Assembly (NCBI RefSeq): GCF_014334015.1
Contig: NZ_CP060488.1
Location: forward strand, 62,001 to 126,000
DNA: 64,000 bases
Direction of reading: 5' to 3'
DNA from: Bacteroides sp. M10
GTDB taxonomy: Bacteria; Bacteroidota; Bacteroidia; Bacteroidales; Bacteroidaceae
Below are positions 44,911 to 52,842 of this stretch, piece by piece. Every line of letters begins with the position of its first letter. Within the stretch, counting starts at the first letter, position 1. Both the position numbers and the translations under genes were made by a program. The notes under the pieces were generated by a model. The model was not told the DNA's origin. It made no database searches and saw nothing but the letters and a program-made list of their open reading frames with translations.

Positions 44911-45618
44911 ATGACAAACGTTATTAAAAACAGTATTCCGAATACCGTAACCTGCCTGAACCTTTTCTCCGGTTGTATTGCCTGCGTCATGGCTTTTGAA
45001 GCCAAATATGAGCTGGCACTACTTTTCATTGCTTTAAGTTCCATTTTCGACTTCTTCGACGGATTGTTGGCTCGTATGCTCAATGCACATTCCATTATCG
45101 GAAAAGACTTGGACTCATTGGCAGATGATGTCAGTTTTGGAGTTGCTCCTTCACTGATCGTATTCTCTCTGTTCAAAGAAATGTATTATCCGGCAAGTAT
45201 GGAGTTCATCGCTCCTTACCTACCCTATTTAGCATTCTTGATTTCTGTTTTTTCAGCATTGCGCCTGGCTAAATTCAATAATGACACGCGACAGACCAGT
45301 TCTTTTGTGGGACTTCCGGTTCCCGCCAACGCTCTGTTCTGGGGTTCTTTAGTGGCGGGTGCACATGACTTCCTGATATCAGACAACTGCCATCCTGTCT
45401 ACCTTCTTATACTTGTCTGTCTGTTTTCCGGACTGCTGGTATCAGAAATACCGATGTTTTCGCTGAAATTTAAAAATCTGTCATGGAATGACAACAAAAT
45501 CAGTTTTATATTCCTGATTATCTGCATTCCTCTCCTTATATTTCTTGGAATCAGTAGCTTTGCCGCCATCATTGTATGGTATATTTTACTTTCACTTTTT
45601 ACAAGAAAAAGTAAATAA
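44911..45618 (+). CDS. pssA: CDP-diacylglycerol-serine O-phosphatidyltransferase
   Basis: A 235-residue inner-membrane enzyme that makes phosphatidylserine from CDP-diacylglycerol and serine. The CDP-alcohol phosphatidyltransferase motif DG-x2-AR-x8-G-x3-D-x3-D is present (FDFFDGLLARM, then GKDLDSLADD). About seven to eight helices follow the expected topology. It supplies the substrate of the psd product encoded immediately upstream. Confidence 0.95.
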   Translation: MTNVIKNSIPNTVTCLNLFSGCIACVMAFEAKYELALLFIALSSIFDFFDGLLARMLNAHSIIGKDLDSLADDVSFGVAPSLIVFSLFKEMYYPASMEFIAPYLPYLAFLISVFSALRLAKFNNDTRQTSSFVGLPVPANALFWGSLVAGAHDFLISDNCHPVYLLILVCLFSGLLVSEIPMFSLKFKNLSWNDNKISFIFLIICIPLLIFLGISSFAAIIVWYILLSLFTRKSK

Positions 45619-45685
45619 ACAATCTCTTGGCACGTTTGTTGTACTATGAGTTTTATCGAAGTAACAACATAAAAATCATAGCCCG

Positions 45686-45976
45686 ATGCATATACTTTTA
45701 TTCATACTCATTTTTATTATTGCCATATTCGTATTTGGCCTTTCTATTATCGGCTTCATACTAAGAACGATTTTCGGATTAGGACGTGGTTCTTCTTCAT
45801 CACGCCCGAAACAAACGGAATCGGGACGTACAAGCCAACAGGACTATGGCCAAAGAGATCGCCGTTCAAATGATGATGAAGAGGAAATATATTCCGAGAA
45901 TGTTCCGGAGAAAAGACATAAAAAAATATTCACCCAAGACGATGGTGAATATGTAGATTTTGAGGAAATCAAATAA
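45686..45976 (+). CDS. DUF4834-family small membrane protein
   Basis: A 96-residue protein with one N-terminal helix (about 2-30, ILIFIIAIFVFGLSIIGFIL) and a polar, acidic tail ending in DDGEYVDFEEIK, as in DUF4834 proteins of Bacteroidota. The function is unknown. It starts 67 bases after pssA on the same strand and may be part of that transcript. Confidence 0.8.
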   Translation: MHILLFILIFIIAIFVFGLSIIGFILRTIFGLGRGSSSSRPKQTESGRTSQQDYGQRDRRSNDDEEEIYSENVPEKRHKKIFTQDDGEYVDFEEIK

Positions 45977-45991
45977 AACAGGATACTGCTT

Positions 45992-46429
45992 TTATTTTCG
46001 TTTCGCAGCAAAGAACTCTTTCATTAGTGTAGCACATTCGTCAGCCATTACCCCTTTTACAACCACCGTTTTAGGATGTAGAGCCGAACCGGCATATTTC
46101 TGATAGCCGCGTTTTTCATCTTCGGCACCAAATACAAGCTTACCAGTCTGTGCCCAAGCAATAGCTCCGGCACACATTACGCAAGGTTCAACTGTGACAT
46201 ACAGGGTACATTCGTTCAAGTACTTGCCACCAAGCACATTGGCAGCAGCTGTAATAGCCTGCATCTCGGCATGAGCCGTTACATCATTCAATGTTTCTGT
46301 GAGATTATGGGCACGTGCGATAATCCGCTCCTTACAAACCACGACAGCTCCAACGGGAACTTCCCCCCGCTCGGCAGCCTTTCCTGCCTCTATCAAAGCT
46401 TGTTTCATGAAGTAAATATCGTCCAGCAT
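45992..46429 (-). CDS. tadA: tRNA-adenosine(34)/nucleoside deaminase
   Basis: A 145-residue zinc-dependent deaminase. The zinc and proton-shuttle residues are in HAEMQAI and PCVMCAGA (His, Glu, two Cys). Family members convert adenosine 34 of tRNA-Arg to inosine (TadA) or act on guanine; the length, the N-terminal helix (DDIYFMKQALIEAGKAAERG) and FFAAKRK end fit TadA. The C-terminal region has a typical alpha-helix. It is a single gene converging on the DUF4834 gene. Confidence 0.9.
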   Translation of the reverse strand: MLDDIYFMKQALIEAGKAAERGEVPVGAVVVCKERIIARAHNLTETLNDVTAHAEMQAITAAANVLGGKYLNECTLYVTVEPCVMCAGAIAWAQTGKLVFGAEDEKRGYQKYAGSALHPKTVVVKGVMADECATLMKEFFAAKRK

Positions 46430-46471
46430 TCCACCCTTTTATTTTGAATCTATAATTTTTTAATTATCCCC

Positions 46472-46705
46472 CTATCGTCTCATATCATGTTCACCAAAAA
46501 GGGTCGGATAATCTTCTTCCATATTTTTATGGATAAACATGAGAATCGTCTCACGAAGCCAACGTGACTTGTTCGTTATCTTATATTTCTCCAGATAACG
46601 ATCTACAATCAACTGTTCTTCGTCGCTCAACAAAATGCTCATTCGACGTTCCCTTTTGGTACACTCGACATGCATTTTCAGGCACTTCTTACTCCTTTTT
46701 CTCAT
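46472..46705 (-). CDS. Small basic protein, possible ribbon-helix-helix fold
   Basis: A 77-residue protein with a basic N-terminus and a central RRMSILLSDEEQLIVDRYLE followed by ITNKSRWLRETILMFI, a beta strand and two helices that resemble ribbon-helix-helix DNA-binding proteins. The -7 box at 46714-46721 puts the transcript start almost at this ATG, so translation may begin at the internal Met (46642, MSILLSDEEQ), giving 56 residues. I cannot name a family. Confidence 0.6.
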   Translation of the reverse strand: MRKRSKKCLKMHVECTKRERRMSILLSDEEQLIVDRYLEKYKITNKSRWLRETILMFIHKNMEEDYPTLFGEHDMRR

Positions 46706-46713
46706 ATCTTCTG

Positions 46714-46743
46714 CAAAATTACTTTTACTTCTGTAAATACAAA
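46714..46743 (-). promoter_or_regulatory. Minus-strand promoter upstream of the small basic protein
   Basis: On the minus strand TTTG (46743-46740) and TAATTTTG (46721-46714) are separated by 18 bases, close to the Bacteroides consensus spacing. The plus-strand box TAAATTTG (46756-46763) of yraN lies next to it. Confidence 0.4.
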
Positions 46744-46772
46744 GAATAAAAGCAGTAAATTTGCAAAAAAAG

Positions 46773-47138
46773 ATGGCTAAACATAATGATTTAGGAAAAG
46801 CCGGAGAAAATGCCGCCGTAGCTTATCTTGAACAGAAGGGGTATCTCATCCGTGACCGGAACTGGAGAAAAGGACATTTCGAACTGGACATTGTAGCAGC
46901 AAAGGATAATGAACTGATTGTAGTAGAAGTGAAAACCCGCAGTAATACTCTGTTTGCAGAGCCGGAAGACGCCGTTGATTTACCTAAAATAAGACGTACG
47001 GTACGCGCAGCGGATACCTATATCAGATTGTTTCAGATTGACTTTCCTGTACGCTTTGATATCATTACGATAGTAGGCGATGAGATAAATTTCAAGGTTG
47101 AACACATAGAGGAAGCATTTTATCCTCCTTTATATTAA
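46773..47138 (+). CDS. yraN: YraN-family (UPF0102) endonuclease-like protein
   Basis: A 121-residue protein with a Holliday-junction-resolvase-like fold. GKAGENAAVAYLEQKGY, ELDIVAAKDNELIVVEVKTRS and DAVDLPKIRR are typical; the Asp, Glu and Lys of the D-x(n)-E-x-K nuclease site are visible. The biological role is unproven. The ATG at 46773 is chosen; an upstream TTG (46761) lies within the likely promoter box (46756-46763). Confidence 0.88.
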   Translation: MAKHNDLGKAGENAAVAYLEQKGYLIRDRNWRKGHFELDIVAAKDNELIVVEVKTRSNTLFAEPEDAVDLPKIRRTVRAADTYIRLFQIDFPVRFDIITIVGDEINFKVEHIEEAFYPPLY

Positions 47139-47191
47139 AGTTCACTACAGAAGATGCAGAATACATAGAGTTATTATATAATCGAATCATT

Positions 47192-47548
47192 ATGAATGTA
47201 GAAACTGTCAGAGAATACTGCCTCAACAAGAAAGGAGTTACCGAGTCTTTCCCTTTCGATGATGTATCACTTGTTGTCAAGGTGATGAACAAAATGTTTG
47301 CTCTCATTGATTTGGAAGAAGCCAATCACATCGCATTGAAATGTGATCCGGAAAAAGCGATCGAACTGCGCGAACATTATTCAGGAATTGAAGGAGCTTA
47401 TCATTTTAATAAAAAATACTGGAACAGTGTTCGTTTTGAGAGTGACGTAAACGATAAACTGATGAAAGAACTTATCGATCACTCTTATGATGAGGTAATC
47501 AAGAAATTTACTAAAAAGTTACGCGCAGAATATGATGCCCTCCCCTGA
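47192..47548 (+). CDS. MmcQ/YjbR-family DNA-binding protein
   Basis: A 118-residue protein of the MmcQ/YjbR (CyaY-like) fold. It starts with VETVREYCLNKKGVTESFP and carries VMNKMFALIDL, IALKCDPEKAIELRE and YWNSVRF, typical of the family. Its function is unclear; relatives are annotated as DNA-binding. It overlaps the start of birA by 17 bases. Confidence 0.88.
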   Translation: MNVETVREYCLNKKGVTESFPFDDVSLVVKVMNKMFALIDLEEANHIALKCDPEKAIELREHYSGIEGAYHFNKKYWNSVRFESDVNDKLMKELIDHSYDEVIKKFTKKLRAEYDALP

Positions 47549-48290
47549 TATATTCCCGGTTCCATTGATTCATATCAGCGAGACTAATTCTACCAACAAC
47601 TATCTGCAGTCTCTCTGTTCTAAACAAAAAGTGGAAGAACTCACTGTCGTAGTCGCCGACTTTCAGACTTCCGGTCGTGGACAACGCGGCAACTCTTGGG
47701 AATCAGATTCCGGTAAGAATCTTCTTTTCAGCATCGTCATCTTCCCTGAATTCCTGGAAGCACGACGCCAGTTTCTCATTTCACAGATTATTTCTTTGGC
47801 TATTAAGGAAGAACTGGATACCTATACCACCGATATCTCTATCAAATGGCCGAACGATATTTATTGGAAAGAAAAGAAAATATGTGGAATGTTGATAGAA
47901 AACGATCTGATGGGACGGAACATCAGTCAAAGTATAGCAGGGATTGGAATCAATATTAATCAGGAAACGTTTCACAGTTCTGCCCCTAATCCTGTTTCAC
48001 TGCGACAAATTACAGGAAAAGAGTTCGATCTATTTGAAATACTGAAGAACATCGTATTGCGTATCCAATCTTATTATAGTTTACTTAAAAAAGGCAATAC
48101 GGAATCAATAGTCTGCCAATATGAAATGTCTCTTTTCAGAAAGGAAGGAATGCATCGTTTTAAAGATGCCAACGGTGAATTTCTTGCACGAATCATTCGT
48201 GTAGAACCCGAAGGAAGATTAATACTGGAAGATGAAATGCTAAACAAAAGAGGCTATATGTTTAAGGAGGTGGAATATTTACTGAAATAA
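47532..48290 (+). CDS. birA: Biotin-[acetyl-CoA-carboxylase] ligase
   Basis: A 252-residue biotin-protein ligase lacking the N-terminal helix-turn-helix of E. coli BirA, so it is a pure ligase. The active-site loop GRGQRGNSWES, the segment SIKWPNDIYWKEKKICGML and IAGIGININQ are present. It attaches biotin to carboxylase carrier proteins in the cytosol. Two adjacent ATG codons exist (47532, 47535). It overlaps the upstream gene. Confidence 0.94.
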   Translation: MMPSPDIFPVPLIHISETNSTNNYLQSLCSKQKVEELTVVVADFQTSGRGQRGNSWESDSGKNLLFSIVIFPEFLEARRQFLISQIISLAIKEELDTYTTDISIKWPNDIYWKEKKICGMLIENDLMGRNISQSIAGIGININQETFHSSAPNPVSLRQITGKEFDLFEILKNIVLRIQSYYSLLKKGNTESIVCQYEMSLFRKEGMHRFKDANGEFLARIIRVEPEGRLILEDEMLNKRGYMFKEVEYLLK

Positions 48291-48337
48291 TCATCACTTA
48301 ACAAACTATTATTGCTACATTGTGTTGAAAAAATAAA

Positions 48338-48345
48338 TATATTTG
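48338..48345 (+). promoter_or_regulatory. -7 box for the S41 protease gene
   Basis: TATATTTG matches TAnnTTTG. The expected start near 48352 leaves about 16 bases before the ATG at 48368. Confidence 0.45.
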
Positions 48346-48367
48346 TGAATTAGTAACCTTATAAAAA

Positions 48368-49813
48368 ATGAGAAAAATGACGAAAGTTCAATTCGGCCTA
48401 CATATATGGATAGGAATATTCCTTTGTTTATTTAGCGTGTCTTGTTCAGATGATGATACAGATTCGATAAAAGGAGACGATGATGATACGGATCTTAGCA
48501 TAAATCATTGGATAGAGAAAAAATTGCGCAACGATTATTTATGGTATAATGAGTTACCAGCAACTAACAAAATAGATTACACAGCCGACCCTGAAACTTT
48601 CTTTTATTCATTGCTCAGTCTGAACGATGGCAAAACAAGGAATGGAAAACACCTCTACTACTATTCTTACATGGAGAAGAATAAAGATTATAAAACACGT
48701 ACCAGTATTGATGCAGACAATACCTATGGAATGGAATTTACATTGTTTAATATAGTAGATGGAAATAACAAACCTTTAGGATATTATTATGCCCGAGTAG
48801 TGTATATTCTACCCAATAGCCCTGCACATGCAGCCGGTTTGGAACGAGGAGATTGGATTATAGGTATAGATGGAAAAAATAATATAAAAGAAGGAAATTA
48901 CAAGGCCCTATTGAATGGTTCTGCTTCTCAATGGACTATAAAACACAATTCAGAAACTAAGACAATTGCCATAGGAGCTTCTACGGCAGTCGAAGATAAT
49001 CCGTTATATTATCATGCCGTACTTACGTTTGGAGATAAGAAAATAGGCTATCTGGTTTACAACCATTTCACTCCGGGACCAACGGGCGTAGATGATCGTA
49101 CTTATGATGAAGAAATGAAAACCATATTTGCCGATTTCCAATCAAAAGGAGTGAACGAGTTTGTATTAGATTTGCGCTATAATGGGGGCGGTTATGAACA
49201 TTCGGCCAATATGCTAGCGGGACTTTTGATTTCCGAAGAGTCCAAAGATAAAATATTTGGCATTTTCTACAATAACAAAGGTAAAGTGACACACACCAGA
49301 ACTTTCAATAAGGAAACAGAAGGAACAGCAGGTTATTTGAAACTTAATTCTAATCGCATCTATATCTTAACAAGTGAAAATACCGCTTCATCCTCTGAAT
49401 TGGTTATCAGCAGTTTGGAACCCTTCATGAATATCGTACTCATCGGTGAATTAACAGAAGGAAAAAATGTCGGAATGCAGAAGTATTCAGATGAGCAATA
49501 TGAATGGGCGTATTGGCCTATTACTACAAAGGTTACCAATGCTGTAAATTCAGATTACAGTGCAGGCTTTACCCCCGATTATGAGTGGAACGAATTCAAT
49601 TTAGCCCAAAACCCAGAAGACACTTTACTCCCTTTAGGCAGCCCTGATGAGTTTATGTTAAATAAGGCCATTACTCTGATAACGGGAACCAATCGAAATA
49701 CAAGAAACATAACAATGCCGTCTCAAGCAATACTAAGAAGCCAACCTATATATCAATCGATAGATCGCCATACTACTGGTGGAGTGCTACTTTGTCCGAT
49801 TGAGATGGAATAA
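48368..49813 (+). CDS. S41-family C-terminal processing peptidase-like lipoprotein
   Basis: A 481-residue lipoprotein (FSVSC, Cys 26, followed by SDDDTDS, a surface-export signal). A PDZ domain lies at about 115-205 (YILPNSPAHAAGLERGDWII), then the S41 tail-specific protease domain with NEFVLDLRYNGGG and the probable nucleophile in NTASSSELVISSL. The nucleophile Ser is intact; a Lys base is not obvious to me. Such lipoproteins are common in Bacteroides, but their substrates are unknown. Confidence 0.9.
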   Translation: MRKMTKVQFGLHIWIGIFLCLFSVSCSDDDTDSIKGDDDDTDLSINHWIEKKLRNDYLWYNELPATNKIDYTADPETFFYSLLSLNDGKTRNGKHLYYYSYMEKNKDYKTRTSIDADNTYGMEFTLFNIVDGNNKPLGYYYARVVYILPNSPAHAAGLERGDWIIGIDGKNNIKEGNYKALLNGSASQWTIKHNSETKTIAIGASTAVEDNPLYYHAVLTFGDKKIGYLVYNHFTPGPTGVDDRTYDEEMKTIFADFQSKGVNEFVLDLRYNGGGYEHSANMLAGLLISEESKDKIFGIFYNNKGKVTHTRTFNKETEGTAGYLKLNSNRIYILTSENTASSSELVISSLEPFMNIVLIGELTEGKNVGMQKYSDEQYEWAYWPITTKVTNAVNSDYSAGFTPDYEWNEFNLAQNPEDTLLPLGSPDEFMLNKAITLITGTNRNTRNITMPSQAILRSQPIYQSIDRHTTGGVLLCPIEME

Positions 49814-49822
49814 AAATACCTA

Positions 49823-49875
49823 GAGAATAGAAAAAGAGGTGAACCGCTTAGCGATTCACCTCTTTTTCTATTCTC
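49823..49875. terminator. Bidirectional terminator overlapping the end of the TPR gene
   Basis: Perfect 21-base arms (49823-49843 and 49855-49875, core AAAAAGAGGTGAA) plus an inner CGC/GCG pair. The right arm encodes the last residues of the TPR protein, and its stop codon (49848-49850) lies in the loop. Confidence 0.8.
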
Positions 49876-50531
49876 AATATCTTATCCAATGTCTTTTGAG
49901 CTTCTGTCGATGGAAAACGTAGAACAACTTTCTGTAAAGAGTTACGCGCTTTCTCATACCGGGTAGTAAACAACTTCGATAATCCGTCCCGATAGCGAGC
50001 ATACTGCATTTTAGTGGGAGAAGGAAGTTTCTTATAATCCGTTTCTAACTTTTTCTTCTCCTGCTCTGCCATCAAATAATAATAGTTTCCTAAAAAGATA
50101 TTAGCAGCCAGATTATCCGCATCCAGTTGCAATATTTTTTCGTACATACGCAAAGCATCTTTTTCTTGTCCACGGCACACTTGCATTTCTGCACATGTTT
50201 CCAAACAATCTACATTATTTGGGTCCTTTTGCAGCAACTCTTTGTAGAACAAATAAGCTTTGTCGTAATTCCGTTTCTTTTTATAGGCGAGAGCTAATTC
50301 AGTAGCCAGTTTGGAGCTAATTTCACTATTCTTGTCCACATTCGTCCAATAATACATTTCCGTACGGTCTATATTCAGAGGAATAGTCTGCCGGAAATAG
50401 CTCACAGCCTGTCCATTCTGCCCAGCCTCAATGGCGGCAGATATTTTCTGCAACATCTCATCAACCGACTGTGCATTCAGCGCCAGCGGCAATGAGAATA
50501 AAGATAAAAGAAAAATAGTTAAGGTCCTCAT
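49848..50531 (-). CDS. Secreted tetratricopeptide-repeat protein
   Basis: A 227-residue protein with a signal peptide (cut after LNAQ, about residue 21). The body is helical with TPR-like units (about 70-160: AYKKKRNYDKAYLFYKELLQ; EDALRMYEKILQLDADNLAA). It probably acts as a protein-binding scaffold in the periplasm. It is a single gene with its own divergent promoter next to the MATE gene. Confidence 0.85.
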   Translation of the reverse strand: MRTLTIFLLSLFSLPLALNAQSVDEMLQKISAAIEAGQNGQAVSYFRQTIPLNIDRTEMYYWTNVDKNSEISSKLATELALAYKKKRNYDKAYLFYKELLQKDPNNVDCLETCAEMQVCRGQEKDALRMYEKILQLDADNLAANIFLGNYYYLMAEQEKKKLETDYKKLPSPTKMQYARYRDGLSKLFTTRYEKARNSLQKVVLRFPSTEAQKTLDKILRIEKEVNR

Positions 50532-50564
50532 AATCCATCTGATTGCTATTTAGTTCGTGATTCA

Positions 50565-50600
50565 CAAAGATACAACAAAAAAATAAAAAATGTACCTTTG
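50565..50600. promoter_or_regulatory. Divergent -7 boxes for the TPR and MATE genes
   Basis: TATCTTTG lies on the minus strand (50572 to 50565) for the TPR gene, and TACCTTTG on the plus strand (50593-50600) for the MATE gene. They are 20 bases apart, so the two promoters are back to back. Confidence 0.5.
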
Positions 50601-50643
50601 TGGACGAAAAGAACAATCAATTTGATAAAAGTGTTTCTATAAA

Positions 50644-51972
50644 ATGATAGATAAAAAACAATCCTCCGAAAACAGACGAATATTACGGATAGCCATACCA
50701 TCGATTATATCAAATATTACCGTCCCGCTACTGGGACTTATCGATGTTACCATCGTAGGACACCTCGGTTCTCCGGCCTACATTGGAGCCATCGCTGTAG
50801 GGGGAATGTTGTTCAATATTATCTATTGGATTTTCGGATTCCTGCGCATGGGAACGAGTGGCATGACCTCACAAGCGTATGGTCAGCATGATCTAAATGA
50901 AATCACCCGGTTACTGTTACGTTCCGTTGGCGTAGGATTGTTTATAGCTCTTTGCCTGTTGATACTCCAATACCCTATCCTGAAATTGGCATTCACTCTG
51001 ATACAAACCATACCGGAAGTCGAGCAACTGGCAACTACTTATTTCTATATCTGTATCTGGGGAGCTCCCGCCACATTAGGACTTTATGGATTCGCCGGTT
51101 GGTTTATCGGAATGCAGAATTCACGCTTTCCCATGTATATCGCTATTACTCAAAACATTGTCAATATTGTAGCCAGCCTATCCTTTGTCTACTTGCTGGA
51201 TATGAAAGTGGCAGGAGTGGCAACAGGAACTTTAATAGCCCAATATGCAGGTTTCTTCATGGCCATATTGCTATATATGCGCTATTACAATGCCCTAAGA
51301 AAGCGGATCGTATGGAAAGAAATTATACAGAAACAAGCCATGTACCGTTTCTTCCAAGTCAACCGGGACATCTTCTTCCGTACCCTTTGCCTGGTTGTGG
51401 TCACCCTGTTTTTCACCTCTGCTGGAGCCGCCCAAGGAGAAATTGTATTAGCCGTAAACACCTTGCTCATGCAACTATTCACTCTGTTTTCTTACATCAT
51501 GGACGGATTTGCTTATGCCGGTGAAGCACTGGCCGGCCGTTACATAGGTGCCAAGAATCAAACAGCCTTACGCAACACAGTACATCACCTTTTCTATTGG
51601 GGATTGGGTCTTTCATTGATATTCACTATCCTTTATGCAATCGGTGGAAAAGAATTTCTGGGCCTACTAACCAATGACACTTCAGTAATCAACGCTTCAG
51701 ACACTTATTTTTACTGGGCACTTATCATTCCGCTAGCCGGTTTTTCTGCTTTCCTGTGGGATGGAGTATTTATTGGTGCCACCGCTACCCGTCAGATGCT
51801 TTACTCCATGTTAGTCGCCTCCGCCAGCTTCTTCGGAGTATATTACGCTTTCCATCCTCTTCTGGGAAATCATGCCCTATGGCTGGCTTTTCTCATTTAT
51901 CTTTCCCTGCGAGGAGTTGTACAAACCTTTTTGGGAAGGCAAATAATGAAAAAAGTAATCGCATCCCAGTGA
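50644..51972 (+). CDS. MATE-family efflux transporter
   Basis: A 442-residue inner-membrane protein with about twelve helices (DinF-like branch): LRIAIPSIISNITVPLLGLI at the start, GFLRMGTSGMTSQAYGQ, and VNTLLMQLFTLFSYIMDGFAYA. It is expected to export drugs or cations using a sodium or proton gradient. The gene lies between the TPR gene and pyrH and stands alone. Confidence 0.92.
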   Translation: MIDKKQSSENRRILRIAIPSIISNITVPLLGLIDVTIVGHLGSPAYIGAIAVGGMLFNIIYWIFGFLRMGTSGMTSQAYGQHDLNEITRLLLRSVGVGLFIALCLLILQYPILKLAFTLIQTIPEVEQLATTYFYICIWGAPATLGLYGFAGWFIGMQNSRFPMYIAITQNIVNIVASLSFVYLLDMKVAGVATGTLIAQYAGFFMAILLYMRYYNALRKRIVWKEIIQKQAMYRFFQVNRDIFFRTLCLVVVTLFFTSAGAAQGEIVLAVNTLLMQLFTLFSYIMDGFAYAGEALAGRYIGAKNQTALRNTVHHLFYWGLGLSLIFTILYAIGGKEFLGLLTNDTSVINASDTYFYWALIIPLAGFSAFLWDGVFIGATATRQMLYSMLVASASFFGVYYAFHPLLGNHALWLAFLIYLSLRGVVQTFLGRQIMKKVIASQ

Positions 51973-51993
51973 GGCTATCCGATAAATTATCTC

Positions 51994-52001
51994 TATATTT
52001 G
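51994..52001 (+). promoter_or_regulatory. -7 box for pyrH
   Basis: TATATTTG lies 25 bases upstream of the pyrH ATG, giving a short leader. Confidence 0.45.
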
Positions 52002-52026
52002 CGGCAAACAATAAAAAGCAAAAGGT

Positions 52027-52737
52027 ATGGCAAAGTATAAAAGAATCTTACTAAAGCTCAGTGGAGAGAGCTTGATGGGCGAAAAGCAATACGGCATTGA
52101 CGAAAAAAGACTGGCAGAATATGCTCAACAAATCAAAGAAATCCACGAACAAGGGGTACAGATTGGTATCGTCATCGGAGGAGGCAATATATTCCGCGGA
52201 TTAAGCGGAGCCAATAAAGGTTTTGACCGTGTGAAAGGTGACCAAATGGGAATGTTGGCTACCGTTATCAATAGCCTCGCTCTAAGTTCTGCCCTTGTGG
52301 CTACCGGTGTAAAAGCACGTGTATTGACAGCAGTACGGATGGAACCTATCGGTGAATTCTACAGTAAATGGAAAGCCATCGAATGTATGGAAAACGGTGA
52401 AGTGGTCATCATGTCTGCAGGAACAGGAAATCCTTTCTTTACTACAGATACCGGTTCTTCACTTAGAGGAATAGAAATCGAAGCAGACGTTATGCTGAAA
52501 GGTACTCGCGTAGATGGCATTTACACAGCTGATCCTGAAAAAGATCCTACCGCAACCAAATTCGATGATATTACCTATGATGAAGTGTTGAAACGTGGTC
52601 TGAAAGTTATGGATTTAACTGCGACTTGTATGTGCAAAGAAAATAACCTGCCTATCGTCGTATTTGATATGGACACAGTAGGCAACTTAAAAAAAGTAAT
52701 CAGTGGAGAAGAGATAGGTACATTAGTACACAATTAA
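52027..52737 (+). CDS. pyrH: UMP kinase
   Basis: A 236-residue hexameric kinase of the amino-acid-kinase fold that phosphorylates UMP to UDP in pyrimidine synthesis. It has KRILLKLSGESLMG at the start, IGIVIGGGNIFRG (phosphate loop), and TGNPFFTTDTGSSLRGIEI plus DGIYTADPEKDPTA, all typical of bacterial PyrH. The length is normal. It is a single gene followed by a hairpin. Confidence 0.97.
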   Translation: MAKYKRILLKLSGESLMGEKQYGIDEKRLAEYAQQIKEIHEQGVQIGIVIGGGNIFRGLSGANKGFDRVKGDQMGMLATVINSLALSSALVATGVKARVLTAVRMEPIGEFYSKWKAIECMENGEVVIMSAGTGNPFFTTDTGSSLRGIEIEADVMLKGTRVDGIYTADPEKDPTATKFDDITYDEVLKRGLKVMDLTATCMCKENNLPIVVFDMDTVGNLKKVISGEEIGTLVHN

Positions 52738-52748
52738 TCAGAAAATAA

Positions 52749-52807
52749 AAAGTGTGAATTTTGCAATAGTAGTTTTTATCAAAGCTATACAGCAAAATTC
52801 GCACTTT
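52749..52807. terminator. Terminator after pyrH
   Basis: AAAGTGTGAATTTTGC (52749-52764) pairs with GCAAAATTCGCACTTT (52792-52807) with one G-T pair, 27-base loop, followed by T-rich sequence. PUL 2 converges from the other side. Confidence 0.7.
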
Positions 52808-52842
52808 GTCTTTCTTTTCAAATATTATATCGAAACGAATAC

